Assembly (NCBI RefSeq): GCF_036067295.1
Contig: NZ_CP107954.1
Coordinates: forward strand, 6,944,001 to 7,008,000
Reading direction: 5' to 3'
Length of the DNA stretch: 64,000 nt
Source of the DNA: Kribbella sp. NBC_00382
Lineage (GTDB): Bacteria; Actinomycetota; Actinomycetes; Propionibacteriales; Kribbellaceae
The position numbers were made by a program, and so were the translations under genes. Below the pieces are notes generated by a model. The model saw only the letters and a program-made list of their open reading frames with translations. It had not been told where the DNA came from and did not search any database. Each line of letters opens with the position of its first letter. Position 1 is the first letter of the stretch. Of the stretch, positions 17,606 through 26,611 are shown piece by piece.

Positions 17606-18369
17606 CGTTGACATTCAAGCGGGTGCTGCGGTCGGAGTGGACCAAGTTGTCGACCGCCAACTGGTTGGTGTTGATCTCGTTGCCGGCGGTCTTCAGCGCG
17701 TTGTCCGGCTGGATCGGACACACCAACCACGCCCAGCCGACCCCGGCGACGCTCAGTGTGGGTGGCGGCTTCCTGCTGTTCGCGGTGGCGATCGGGGTGC
17801 TCGGGCTGACGATGATGTCGGGCGAGTTCCAGTCCGGGGTGATCCGGGCGACCTTCGCGGCGGTACCTCGGCGGCTTCCGGTGTTGTGGGCCAAGGCGAT
17901 CGTCCTGGTCGTGGTGGCGACACCTGCCTTACTTGTCGGGTACTTCGGCGCGTTCCTCACCTTTCAGGCCTTCACCGACAGCGCGTATCGCCTCTCCCTG
18001 GGGGATCCGGGGATCTTCCGGTCGTTGCTCGGGGCCGTCGGCGCTACCGTGGCCGCCGGGCTGATCGCGCTCGCGTTGGGGACGCTGCTGCGCAGTACGG
18101 CGGGCGCGCTGTCGGCGTACATCCTCGTTCTGGTCGTTCTGCCGTCGGTGCTGATGTCCGCGCTGCCCGTGTCGTTCCAGGGCGCGTTGCCGTACTTCCC
18201 CACGCTCGCGCTGCAGGGCATGTTCCGGAATACCTCGGAGGCGATGGTCCAGGTCGGGAGCGCACCGGACGTGATGCTGTCCCCCGGCGTCTCGGGCATC
18301 GTGGTCCTCGGGTGGGTCATCCTGATGCTGGCGTGGGCCGCGGCTTTGCTCCGGCGCCGCGACGTCTGA
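17602..18369 (+). CDS. ABC-2 type exporter, permease
   Basis: Protein of 255 residues with six predicted membrane helices in the BcrB/ABC-2 pattern. It starts with the cytoplasmic FKRVLRSEWTKLST amphipathic stretch that is near universal in actinobacterial ABC-2 permeases. Further segments include LTMMSGEFQSGVIRATFAAVP (coupling region) and LSAYILVLVVLPSVLMSALP. Translationally coupled to the ATPase. One TTA leucine codon (17929-17931), rare in this DNA, lies in the fourth helix. Confidence 0.9.
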   Translation: MTLTFKRVLRSEWTKLSTANWLVLISLPAVFSALSGWIGHTNHAQPTPATLSVGGGFLLFAVAIGVLGLTMMSGEFQSGVIRATFAAVPRRLPVLWAKAIVLVVVATPALLVGYFGAFLTFQAFTDSAYRLSLGDPGIFRSLLGAVGATVAAGLIALALGTLLRSTAGALSAYILVLVVLPSVLMSALPVSFQGALPYFPTLALQGMFRNTSEAMVQVGSAPDVMLSPGVSGIVVLGWVILMLAWAAALLRRRDV

Positions 18370-18373
18370 CCCC

Positions 18374-18429
18374 GGAGGATCCGTCGAGAGACCGCTGGAG
18401 GATCCGTTGAGAGACCGTTGGAGCATCCG
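18374..18429 (+). repeat. 23-bp tandem repeat carrying the histidine kinase ribosome-binding site
   Basis: Two 23-bp copies (18374-18396 and 18397-18419), differing at a few bases, begin GGAGGATCCG; a third partial copy follows at 18420-18429. Each contains a GGAGG-like site. The second copy supplies the ribosome-binding site and the TTG start of the kinase, and the third lies inside the coding region. A change in copy number would alter translation initiation. Confidence 0.7.
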
Positions 18430-19585
18430 TCCGCCGCGGCTCGTGGACGCCTGTCTCACCGCGTTGGTGGCGCTGATCGTGCTCCCGGCGACGGTAGGCG
18501 GGTCGACCGCGCCCGGAGCGATCGGATCAGGTCCCGGGATCGCCGGCGCGACGTGGCTCTTGTTCGCCGCCGTCCACTTGCCGCTGATCTGGCGACGGCG
18601 CGCCCCGGTCCTCGTCTTCTGGTCTGTCGTCACCCTGGTCGGGCTCTGCGTTCTGCTGGATGTCGCTGGTGTCTACCTCGTCTTCGCTCCGCTGTTCGCT
18701 CTGTACGGCGTTGCCCGGTATGCCCGGCTGATCCAGTTGTGGCCCGCGCTCGCAGCAGTGCTGACCGCGGTAGTCGTCGCCATCCTGACCAGCGACGGCC
18801 AGCTGTCGACCTTGATCGGGATCTGCTCGATCGTCGCCGTCATCTGCCTGCTGGCGATCTCGCTGCGGCTGCGGGAGGCGGCCGAGCAGGAGCGGATCCG
18901 GCACCGGCAGCAGGAGCTGGAGGCGCAGACGAGGATCGCGGTCGCGGCCGAGCGGACTCAGTTGGCCCGCGAGGTCCACGACGTGGTGGCGCACAACCTG
19001 GCCGTCATGGTCGCGCTCGCCGATGGCGCTGCCGCGACGGCTGCGACCGATCCCGGCCAGGCGACCGAGTTGATGCGGCAGTCATCCACCACCGGGCGGG
19101 CCGCCCTGACCGATATGCGGCGGCTGGTCGGCGTACTGCGGGACGGTCAGTCGCTGGCACCGCAGCCCGGTATCGCGGACCTCGATGACCTCGTCGCCCA
19201 GGTCCGGGACGCTGGGCTGACCGTCGAGCTCAGCGTCGGGGAGCTCCGGGGAGCGCTCTCCGCTGGGGCCGGCCTGGTCGTCTACCGGATCGTCCAGGAA
19301 GCCCTCACCAACACCCTCAAACACGCCGGTCCCACCGCCCACGCAACGGTCCGCCTGCACGGCACGCCCGACGGCCTGGACCTCGACATCACCGACGACG
19401 GCGCCCACACGCCGGCCCCCGCACCGATCCCCGGCGGCCACGGCCTCCTCGGCATCACCGAACGCGCCACGGCCTACGGGGGTACGATCCGGGCCCTCCC
19501 GCTCCATCCAACCGGGTGGCACCTGCACGCCCACCTGCCGCTGCCTACTGCTTCCACCCCGCTACGGCAGGAGGTGCGGGCATGA
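18407..19585 (+). CDS. NarL-type sensor histidine kinase
   Basis: Protein of 392 residues. Four to five membrane helices in the first ~150 residues replace an obvious extracellular sensor domain. A coiled segment (LRLREAAEQERIRHRQQELE) leads to the HisKA_3 box REVHDVVAHNLAVM, which has the phosphorylated histidine. The N-box region (VYRIVQEALTNTLKHA) and the ATP lid (GGHGLLGITERATAYGG) are intact. Intramembrane-sensing kinases of this kind commonly pair with adjacent ABC exporters and react to antibiotics or membrane stress. The TTG start with GGAGG upstream is chosen. It overlaps the response regulator start by 4 nt. Confidence 0.9.
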   Translation: MRDRWSIRPPRLVDACLTALVALIVLPATVGGSTAPGAIGSGPGIAGATWLLFAAVHLPLIWRRRAPVLVFWSVVTLVGLCVLLDVAGVYLVFAPLFALYGVARYARLIQLWPALAAVLTAVVVAILTSDGQLSTLIGICSIVAVICLLAISLRLREAAEQERIRHRQQELEAQTRIAVAAERTQLAREVHDVVAHNLAVMVALADGAAATAATDPGQATELMRQSSTTGRAALTDMRRLVGVLRDGQSLAPQPGIADLDDLVAQVRDAGLTVELSVGELRGALSAGAGLVVYRIVQEALTNTLKHAGPTAHATVRLHGTPDGLDLDITDDGAHTPAPAPIPGGHGLLGITERATAYGGTIRALPLHPTGWHLHAHLPLPTASTPLRQEVRA

Positions 19586-20244
19586 TCCGAGTTCTTCTCG
19601 CCGACGACCAGGCCTTGCTCCGGCTGGGGTTCCGGGCGTTTCTCAGCCAGGAACCGGATCTCGAGGTGGTCGGAGAAGCCGGGAACGGTCAGGAAGCGCT
19701 CTCGCTGACCAGAAGGCTTGCCCCGGACGTGGTTCTGATGGACATCCGGATGCCGGTGCTCGACGGTATCGAGGCAACCCGCCGGATCGTCGCGTCCGGC
19801 TCCCCGGCCCGGATCCTGGTGCTGACGACCTTCGACCTCGACGACTACGTGTACGCCGCGCTCCGGGCCGGCGCCTCCGGGTTCCTGATCAAGGACGCGC
19901 TTCCCGCTGACCTCATCAACGGCATCCGGGTCGTCGCGGCCGGAGATGCGGCGGTCGCGCCCGCGGTCACTCGCCGGTTGATCGAGAGATTTGCTGAGCA
20001 CCTGCCGGCTCCCGGCGTACCGGCCGAGGATCCGCTGACCAGCCTGACCCCACGAGAACGCGAGATCCAGCTCGAGATCGCCCGGGGCCACTCCAACAAG
20101 GAGATCGGCCTGCACCTCCACCTGTCCGAGGCGACCGTCAAGGTCCACGTCGGCCGCCTCCTCACCAAGCTCGGTCTCCGTGACCGCGCCCAGGTCATAG
20201 TCCACGCCTACGAACACGGCATCGTCCGCCCCGGCACCGGCTGA
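19582..20244 (+). CDS. LuxR/NarL-family response regulator
   Basis: Protein of 220 residues. The receiver domain (residues 1-120) has the acidic pair in LLADDQ, the phospho-acceptor Asp in VVLMDIRMP and the conserved Lys in GFLIKDALP. The C-terminal LuxR helix-turn-helix has LTPREREIQLEIARGHSNKEI and LSEATVKVHVGRLLTKL. The start overlaps the kinase stop (ATGA), and kinase and regulator surely form one signalling pair. The likely target is the ABC-2 operon upstream, or the whole four-gene set. Confidence 0.93.
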   Translation: MIRVLLADDQALLRLGFRAFLSQEPDLEVVGEAGNGQEALSLTRRLAPDVVLMDIRMPVLDGIEATRRIVASGSPARILVLTTFDLDDYVYAALRAGASGFLIKDALPADLINGIRVVAAGDAAVAPAVTRRLIERFAEHLPAPGVPAEDPLTSLTPREREIQLEIARGHSNKEIGLHLHLSEATVKVHVGRLLTKLGLRDRAQVIVHAYEHGIVRPGTG

Positions 20245-20320
20245 ACGAAGCCACCCAACCTTTTCGCCGGTCCAGCGCGTCAGGGCGGGCAGGATGGCCC
20301 GACGGGGAGAGGGAGTACAG

Positions 20321-20839
20321 ATGGCTGACGACTCCAGTGCGTTCGCGGAGTTCGCCACTGCCCGGCACGGGGCTCTGTACCGGTATGCCTACCTGCTGGC
20401 CGGTGATCGAGGGCTGGCCGACGACCTGGTCCAAGAGGGGCTGACCAGGACGTACGTCGCCTGGCGCAGACTGCGCGACCCGGCCAACGCCGAGGCGTAC
20501 ACCCGCAAGGCGATCACCAACGTCGCCATCGCCTGGTGGCGGCGGAAAGCCTGGCATGCCGAGCGCCCGCACGACGACGTACCGGAGCAACCGGCGGGTG
20601 ACGAGGACGCCACTGCGCGCCTCTGGCTGTGGGACGAGCTCAAGCACCTGCCACCACGCCAGCGCGCCGCGGTCGTCCTCCGGTACTACGAAGACCTCAC
20701 CGAAGCCCAGACGGCCGAGCTCCTCGACTGCTCGGTCGGCACGGTGAAGAGCCAGGTCTCCGACGCCCTGAAGAAACTCCGCGCCCGGCTCGGCGCCGAC
20801 GCGGACCAGCTCCTGGACAAGGCGGGGATGACCGAATGA
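20321..20839 (+). CDS. ECF sigma factor, SigE family
   Basis: Protein of 172 residues from the ATG at 20321 (GAGGGAG upstream). Region 2: YRYAYLLAGDRGLADDLVQEGLTRTYVAW; region 4: HLPPRQRAAVVLRYYEDLTEAQTAELL and GTVKSQVSDALKKLR. This is the actinobacterial SigE-type group, generally encoded next to a membrane-spanning partner. The next gene overlaps its stop (ATGA) and has a single membrane helix, so it is the expected anti-sigma factor. Signal and target promoters are unknown. Confidence 0.9.
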   Translation: MADDSSAFAEFATARHGALYRYAYLLAGDRGLADDLVQEGLTRTYVAWRRLRDPANAEAYTRKAITNVAIAWWRRKAWHAERPHDDVPEQPAGDEDATARLWLWDELKHLPPRQRAAVVLRYYEDLTEAQTAELLDCSVGTVKSQVSDALKKLRARLGADADQLLDKAGMTE

Positions 20840-22023
20840 CCGACCTTCTGAAAGACACCCTGACCGAGCACGCGGACCGGACCCAGCCGTCGCCACTCGA
20901 CCTCGACGCGATCATCACCACCGGCAACCGCCGCCTGCGCCGCCGTCGAGTGGTGGCGATCGCCGGTACTGCGATGGTCACGCTCGCCGTCCTCATCACC
21001 ACGCTCACCCTGATCAAGCCCGCCACCGACCAGCCGGCGCCGGTCTCCGTCCCGTTCACCGAACGCCGCGCGACCTACGCGATCGGCAGCGAGATTCACT
21101 TCGGCCAGGACGTCATCTCGACCGCCCCGCACAAGCTCACCGCCTTCGTCCAGACCAACTCCGGCTTCGCCTTCATCGCGACCGGTGAACGAGGCCTCTT
21201 CGTTGCTGATGGCAAGCAAGTACGCAAGATCGCAGCGTACCCCGGCGACCTCACCCGGTTGACAGCCGCGAATCACGGCAACCTGGTCGGCTGGGTGGAG
21301 GATTTCGACGGCGGCAGCGACTCTGTCATCTACGACGTCGCCACCGACCGCGAGGTTCTCCGTACCCCCGTCGGCAACGAGCGCGGCCCACTCCTGGACC
21401 CGGTGGAGTCCCCACGCATCGCCGCCATCGACGACCGCTTCGCCTATCTCGGCACCTTGAAGGGCACCTATCGCTGGGACCTGAAAACCGGCAAACACCA
21501 ACTGCTCCTGAACACCACCACCGGCAACGTCCTCACGGCCGCCAGCGGCTTCTCGCTGCGCCGCGGTCCCGAGAAGGCCTACCTAACCGGCACCACCGTC
21601 GTGCTGGTCGACGACCTCAACGGCTTCCTCGCCCCCCGCACCTTTCCCGGCCAGGCCGGCTACCTCTCCCCGACCGGCGAGTACCTACTGACCGCCCCGA
21701 ACGACTCCCGCAGCATCACGCCCCCGCCGGCCGCCCTACGCCTCTTCCAAACCACCACCGGCAAAGAACTATCCCTGACCCACCCCGGCCACCCCTTCCT
21801 GATCTTCAGCCAATGGCTCACCAACGACACCTTCACCGCCGCCGGACTCCGCACCACCACCCCCAACTCCCCCGTAGACCTCCTGACCTGCTCCCTCAAA
21901 TCCCTAACCTGCCAAACCACCACCCCCGCCATCTCCACCTACACCTTCACCTTCGGCCCAGCCGGAACCACCACCCCCTTCACCCTCCCCACCGGCACCC
22001 CCATCTACCGCCTCTTCGGCTGA
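20836..22023 (+). CDS. Single-pass membrane protein coupled to the sigma factor, likely anti-sigma with propeller-like domain
   Basis: Protein of 395 residues. The first ~40 are cytoplasmic and end in the basic stop-transfer GNRRLRRRRVV. One membrane helix follows (IAGTAMVTLAVLITTLTLI). The ~320-residue outer part has repeated GLFVADGKQVR..., FAYLGTLKGTYRWDL and GYLSPTGEYLLTAP units, suggesting a beta-propeller-like fold. No zinc-binding anti-sigma motif (HxxxCxxC) is seen, so the anti-sigma role rests on overlap with the sigma gene and on topology. The last third is extremely rich in C and poor in G on the coding strand, because Thr, Pro and Ser codons dominate. Confidence 0.75.
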   Translation: MTDLLKDTLTEHADRTQPSPLDLDAIITTGNRRLRRRRVVAIAGTAMVTLAVLITTLTLIKPATDQPAPVSVPFTERRATYAIGSEIHFGQDVISTAPHKLTAFVQTNSGFAFIATGERGLFVADGKQVRKIAAYPGDLTRLTAANHGNLVGWVEDFDGGSDSVIYDVATDREVLRTPVGNERGPLLDPVESPRIAAIDDRFAYLGTLKGTYRWDLKTGKHQLLLNTTTGNVLTAASGFSLRRGPEKAYLTGTTVVLVDDLNGFLAPRTFPGQAGYLSPTGEYLLTAPNDSRSITPPPAALRLFQTTTGKELSLTHPGHPFLIFSQWLTNDTFTAAGLRTTTPNSPVDLLTCSLKSLTCQTTTPAISTYTFTFGPAGTTTPFTLPTGTPIYRLFG

Positions 22024-22110
22024 CCCCACCACCCCGTTGAACTCCCCGCCCCCGGCCACTAGGTTGACCAGTCCCGTCCGCCGCCCGCCGCCCGCCGAGG
22101 AGTCCTAGAT

Positions 22111-25100
22111 ATGCCCCGCTCCCCCCTCACCTTCTTCGGTGCTCTACAGCTGGCCGAGGTGGAGCAGAACAAGCGCGGCATGCTCGACAAGCTCCTGGGT
22201 GGAGCGATCGTGGCCGGCGGCGCGGGCCTGGCAGTCACCGGCCCGCTGGCCGGGCTGGGCGCGGCAGCCGTGCTCAGTCTGGTCGACCCGAAGAACGAAG
22301 CGATCCGGCTGCTCGGGCCGTTGACCGACAGGTTCGTCGCACGCTTCAAGGGCGGCAAGGAAGAGAATCAGTACGACCTCGTGGTGGCGGCGCACACCGT
22401 CACCGTGCTGGCGTCCTACTTCGACGGCCTGCACGATTTCCTCGGCGCGAGGTTCACCAACCTGGAGCTGACTGACAAGGAGACGGCCCGGCTGGCTGGC
22501 CTCCCGGAGAAGGTCCTCCAGGCGGCCACTTTCGTCAACACCCTGCTCGACGCCAGCATCCCGCTTCCCTCCGAGGAATTCGGCGTACTCGAGAACCTCG
22601 ACCAGCGCATCATCCCGTACTACCACCGGCTGACCAGCACCTGTCTAGACTTCTTCAGCGGCCTCGAAGTGTGGGAGCGAGACCCTCGGTCGCGCGATAC
22701 CAGCGCCCTGACCGAACACATCGCCGTCGGCGCCGCCAACATCTACCGCGGCCGCATGCTGACCCTCGGCAAAGGCGACGCCTTCGCCATGTGGGTAACC
22801 CTCAACGAACACGCCGCCACCCGCTCGACGATCCGCGCCACGCAGGCCTCCGCACTGAGTGAGCTACAAACTATGCTGCCCCTCGTACTACGAGGAGCTC
22901 CCCCTCCCGCCCAGAGCTACCGAGCCCAACTCGTGCTGGCCGCCCGAGAGGTCCTCTCCGACCCGCTACTCCGCGCGGACTCCGACGGCCTGATCTCCCC
23001 CACCGTCGAACAAGGCTTCGTCGAACCCGCCTTCAAGGTCACCGCCGCCGACACCGAGGTCAGACCCGCCGATGAGGCCTGGTGGGACACCCTCCCCACG
23101 CACGAGTCGATCGTCGACTACCTGTCCAGCTACCTGGCCGACAACTCCAGCACCGAACTCCCGCTCCTCCTTCTCGGCCACCCTGGCGCCGGCAAGTCCC
23201 TGCTCACCGAAGTACTGGCCGCCCAACTACCCGCCGAATCCTTCGCCGTCGTCCGCGTCCCCCTACGCCGGGTCAACACTGACGACGAGCTGACCGTACA
23301 AATCACCAAAGAACTCCAGCGGACTCTCCAGCGGCCCCAAGCCGACCTCACCGAACTCCGTGACGAATGCGGCGAGGACTGCCGCCTGGTGATCCTCCTC
23401 GACGGCTACGACGAACTGATCCAAGCGACCGGCATCACCCAATCCGGCTACCTCAACAAAATCGTCGAATTCCAGAAACGCGCCCGCTCCCTCGGCGTCC
23501 CGACCTCGGTCATCATCACCTCCCGCACAGTCGTCGCCGAACACGCCGACATCCCCCACAACACCGCCATCCTCAAACTGTGCGAGTTCGACGAGCCCCG
23601 GATCGACCGCTGGCTAACCACCTGGAACGCAGCCCACACCGGCATCGCCAAGTACCAGCCGCTGTCCGTGGAGACCCTCATCAGCCAGGACAGCATCGCC
23701 GAACTGACCCGCCAGCCTCTGCTCCTGCTGGTCATGGCCGTCTACTTGGCCGACGCGGGCACCGACGTACTCCGCGACGGCGCCTTCAGCCAGGCGGACC
23801 TCTACCGCCGGATCCTCGACCGCTTCATCGATCGGCAGGTCGAGAAGAACGACTCGGATCGTCAAGATCCGAAGGCGATGGCGGCCCTGCAGCGCAAACA
23901 GTTGCAGTTCGCCGCGGCCGGAATGTTCAGCCGCGGCCGCCAACACGTCTCCGATACAGAACTCAACGCCGACCTGGCCGCGGTCGTCCCGCAAGCCGAC
24001 AGGACCACCGAGACCGCCGCACTCCAGCAGGCCCATCGTGTGCTCGGCGCCTTCCTGTTCGTCCACAACGCCCAGGCGGACCGAGAACAACGCAGCGCTT
24101 ATGAATTCCTGCACGCGACCTTCGGCGAATACCTCGTCGCTGAGCTGGCCTTCGAGCAACTGGTGCACCTGACCAATGTTCGCCAGGTACAGCCGACCAA
24201 TCTCCCCCTCGCCGCCTCCCAACTCGACGATCTGATCCTCCGCCGGGTGCTCTCCCACCAGCCGTTCAGCACCAGGCCGCCGATCATCACCTTCCTGACC
24301 GAGCTGACCAACGAGCTGGCCCCCGACCGCCGCACCTCGATACTCAGCACGATCACCGAACTGATCCGCTCAGCGAAGATCCGCCCCGACGTCCCCGACG
24401 AGCTCTACAGGCCCACCCCGTACGACCCGGTACGCCGCCGCGCCGCGTACTCCGCCAACCTCACCCTCCTCCGCGTCCTCCTGGCGACCGAGCCGGTGAG
24501 CCCGGAAGAGATCATCGACAGCCCACACCGATCGGACTGGGAGAGCCATGTCCGCCTCTGGGATGCCGGTCTTGACAGCCCTGCCTGGCTGACCGTCATC
24601 GACGCCATCGGCGCCGCACCGACAGCCGACCTTCGGCTCTGCGCGCGGCAGACCAGGCACCGCGCCGAGACCGGCGAAGCCGAACTTCTCGGATACCGCG
24701 AGCTGATGGCGCAACTTGTCTTCGGTGAGAACAAGCCCGGGCCTGCTGCTTACAGGTGGTCGGAGGCCGAACTCGACGCGCTGAGCAAGCTCGCGAGGCT
24801 CTACCAGATTCACACCGGATCGCCTTACCTGAGGCAGATGCAGCCGGCCTACGTCGATCTGTACCTCGATCTGGCCAAGACGGACACCCACAACGACGAG
24901 CTTGCCAACCGCATCATGGTTCTGCTGTCCCGAGAGGCCGAGTACCTGCCGGTAGAAGCAGTGCACACGCTCCTCACCACCGCGACCTATCCCCTACACG
25001 GCGTCAAGTTGGCCGCTGTGGCCGCCACCCACCCACCGACCCTGAGGGAGGCGATCGCCAACATCGATCCTGCCCACGGGGCGGCCGTCGTCGCGATGCT

Positions 25101-25482
25101 TTGGCGAGCGTCAGCAGCGCACTCGGGCGATGAGCGCGACCTGCTGCTCGACCTCCTGGAGGTGGTCGACCAAGCGATGGCTGCCCTTCCGGGGCTCACC
25201 TTCAGCGACAGGCACTTCGCGCCAGAGTTCATCACCTATCTCCGAGAGGTCCAACCGCCGCACTGGACCCAGCGGCAAATTCCGTTCGGCGTCGTGTTCA
25301 ACGGGCTCGCACCTTCGACTCTCCGGAGCATCGCGCCAGCCGACGTCCTCTACATGGCCGAGACCTGGCCGTCGTCAAGCATCGATTACTTCGTCGACAG
25401 GTATCTCGCCAGCCAGGGCTTCAACCATACTGACGTCCCCGATCGGATCGCAGTCCTGCGGACTCTCGTGCAGCAAGACTGA
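22111..25482 (+). CDS. NACHT ATPase with helical N-terminal domain (possible NLR-like defence protein)
   Basis: Protein of 1123 residues. Residues 1-340 are mostly helical, with a hydrophobic hairpin near residues 28-50 (GGAIVAGGAGLAVTGPLAGL). This resembles the family-7 NACHT N-terminal helical domain, but that assignment is from memory. The ATPase core has Walker A GHPGAGKS (residues 356-363) and Walker B LVILLDGYDEL (near 426-436), then SVIITSRT (sensor 1), followed by FLHATFGEYLVA, the NACHT winged-helix block. The remaining ~430 residues are helical and repeat-like, a possible sensor part. AGGAG precedes the ATG. The gene stands alone between the sigma operon and the peptide transporter, with a terminator directly behind it. 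Bacterial NACHT proteins are known anti-phage factors, but a housekeeping role cannot be excluded. Confidence 0.85.
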   Translation: MPRSPLTFFGALQLAEVEQNKRGMLDKLLGGAIVAGGAGLAVTGPLAGLGAAAVLSLVDPKNEAIRLLGPLTDRFVARFKGGKEENQYDLVVAAHTVTVLASYFDGLHDFLGARFTNLELTDKETARLAGLPEKVLQAATFVNTLLDASIPLPSEEFGVLENLDQRIIPYYHRLTSTCLDFFSGLEVWERDPRSRDTSALTEHIAVGAANIYRGRMLTLGKGDAFAMWVTLNEHAATRSTIRATQASALSELQTMLPLVLRGAPPPAQSYRAQLVLAAREVLSDPLLRADSDGLISPTVEQGFVEPAFKVTAADTEVRPADEAWWDTLPTHESIVDYLSSYLADNSSTELPLLLLGHPGAGKSLLTEVLAAQLPAESFAVVRVPLRRVNTDDELTVQITKELQRTLQRPQADLTELRDECGEDCRLVILLDGYDELIQATGITQSGYLNKIVEFQKRARSLGVPTSVIITSRTVVAEHADIPHNTAILKLCEFDEPRIDRWLTTWNAAHTGIAKYQPLSVETLISQDSIAELTRQPLLLLVMAVYLADAGTDVLRDGAFSQADLYRRILDRFIDRQVEKNDSDRQDPKAMAALQRKQLQFAAAGMFSRGRQHVSDTELNADLAAVVPQADRTTETAALQQAHRVLGAFLFVHNAQADREQRSAYEFLHATFGEYLVAELAFEQLVHLTNVRQVQPTNLPLAASQLDDLILRRVLSHQPFSTRPPIITFLTELTNELAPDRRTSILSTITELIRSAKIRPDVPDELYRPTPYDPVRRRAAYSANLTLLRVLLATEPVSPEEIIDSPHRSDWESHVRLWDAGLDSPAWLTVIDAIGAAPTADLRLCARQTRHRAETGEAELLGYRELMAQLVFGENKPGPAAYRWSEAELDALSKLARLYQIHTGSPYLRQMQPAYVDLYLDLAKTDTHNDELANRIMVLLSREAEYLPVEAVHTLLTTATYPLHGVKLAAVAATHPPTLREAIANIDPAHGAAVVAMLWRASAAHSGDERDLLLDLLEVVDQAMAALPGLTFSDRHFAPEFITYLREVQPPHWTQRQIPFGVVFNGLAPSTLRSIAPADVLYMAETWPSSSIDYFVDRYLASQGFNHTDVPDRIAVLRTLVQQD

Positions 25483-25511
25483 AGCCCGGGATCCGTTGGA
25501 TCCCGGGCTTC
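25481..25511. terminator. Terminator between the NACHT gene and the peptide ABC operon
   Basis: GAAGCCCGGGATCC (25481-25494) and GGATCCCGGGCTTC (25498-25511) form a perfect 14-bp stem with a 3-nt loop. It overlaps the NACHT stop codon and separates two convergent transcripts. Confidence 0.85.
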
Positions 25512-25522
25512 GGCAGGTCAAT

Positions 25523-26611
25523 TCAGCTAGCGGTGGCCTTGCGGGGGGCTTCGCCGCCTGGTTGGTTTTCTGGGAAGTGGCAGGCCGTTTGGTGGTTTGG
25601 CGCGATCTGCAGGAGTGGGGGTTCTACCGTTTTGCAGATGTCTTGGGCTTTCCAGCAGCGGGTGTGGAAGCGGCACGCCGGGGGTGGGTTGATGGGGCTG
25701 GGGACGTCGCCCTGGAGGCGGATGCGTTCCTGCTTGCCGCGGCGTTTGACGTCCGGGATCGGGACAGCCGACAGGAGCGCCAGGGTGTACGGGTGCATGG
25801 GGGTTTCGTAGAGGTCTACCCGGTCGGCGATCTCGACGATTTTGCCGAGGTACATGACTGCTACCCGGTCCGAGACGTGGCGGACGACTGAGAGGTCGTG
25901 GGCGATCATCACGTACGTCAGGTCGAACTCGTTCTGGAGGTCTTCGAGGAGGTTGACCACCTGCGCCTGGATGGAGACGTCCAGGGCCGAGACGGGCTCG
26001 TCGGCGACGATGAGCTTCGGGCGCAGCGCCAGGGTGCGGGCGATGCCGATGCGCTGGCGCTGGCCGCCGGAGAACTCGTGCGGGTAGCGGTTGTAGTGCT
26101 CGGGGCTCAGGCCGACGAGTTCGAGCAGCTCCTGGACGGCCTTCTTGGTGCCGCCCTCGGTCTTCACGTTCTGCAGCTTGAACGGGGCGCCGACGATCTT
26201 GCCGACGGTGTGCCGCGGGTTCAGCGAACCGTACGGGTCCTGGAAGATCATCTGGACGTCTTTGCGCAGCGGGCGCATCTTGCCCTCGGACAGGTGCGAG
26301 ATGTCCTCGCCCTCGAAGACGATCTTGCCCGCGGTCGGCTCCAGCAGCCGGGTGAGCAGCCGGCCGGTGGTGGTCTTGCCGCAGCCGGACTCCCCCACCA
26401 GCGAGAACGTCTCGCCCTTGGTGACGGTGAAGTCCAGGCCGTCGACAGCCTGGACGGCGCCGGTCTGGCGCTGCAGCAGCCCCTTGCGGATCGGGAAGTG
26501 CTTCACCAGGCCCGTGACCGACAGCAGCGTCTCGCCGGTCGGCGGCGTCGCTGGGGTCGGCTCGGTGTCAGTCGTGGTCACGGTTGCTCCGTCAGTCCCC
26601 TGTGAGTTCAC
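25523..26611 (-). CDS. Oligopeptide ABC transporter, ATP-binding protein (DppF/OppF)
   Basis: Protein of 362 residues. Walker A GESGCGKTTTGRLL, signature FSGGQRQRIGIARTL, Walker B KLIVADEPVSALDVSIQ and H-loop VMIAHDLSV are intact. The C-terminal oligopeptide-transporter domain has PIPDVKRRGKQERI and PACRFHTRCWKAQDIC, whose cysteines hold the Fe-S cluster found in this subfamily. It is the last gene of a five-gene operon read leftward. Its GTG overlaps the stop of the DppD gene (GTGA). A later in-frame GTG (VTTTDTEP) is an alternative start, because the first ~25 residues are low-complexity Thr/Pro. Confidence 0.93.
   Translation of the reverse strand: MNSQGTDGATVTTTDTEPTPATPPTGETLLSVTGLVKHFPIRKGLLQRQTGAVQAVDGLDFTVTKGETFSLVGESGCGKTTTGRLLTRLLEPTAGKIVFEGEDISHLSEGKMRPLRKDVQMIFQDPYGSLNPRHTVGKIVGAPFKLQNVKTEGGTKKAVQELLELVGLSPEHYNRYPHEFSGGQRQRIGIARTLALRPKLIVADEPVSALDVSIQAQVVNLLEDLQNEFDLTYVMIAHDLSVVRHVSDRVAVMYLGKIVEIADRVDLYETPMHPYTLALLSAVPIPDVKRRGKQERIRLQGDVPSPINPPPACRFHTRCWKAQDICKTVEPPLLQIAPNHQTACHFPENQPGGEAPRKATAS

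Noticed and set aside
22080-22096. CCGCCCGCCGCCCGCCG run before the NACHT gene
   Set aside because: Simple low-complexity tract just before the ribosome-binding site; no array or protein-binding pattern.
22111-25482. Joining the NACHT gene with the sigma operon as one system
   Set aside because: An 87-nt gap with its own ribosome-binding site and no overlap; nothing ties it to the upstream pair beyond strand.
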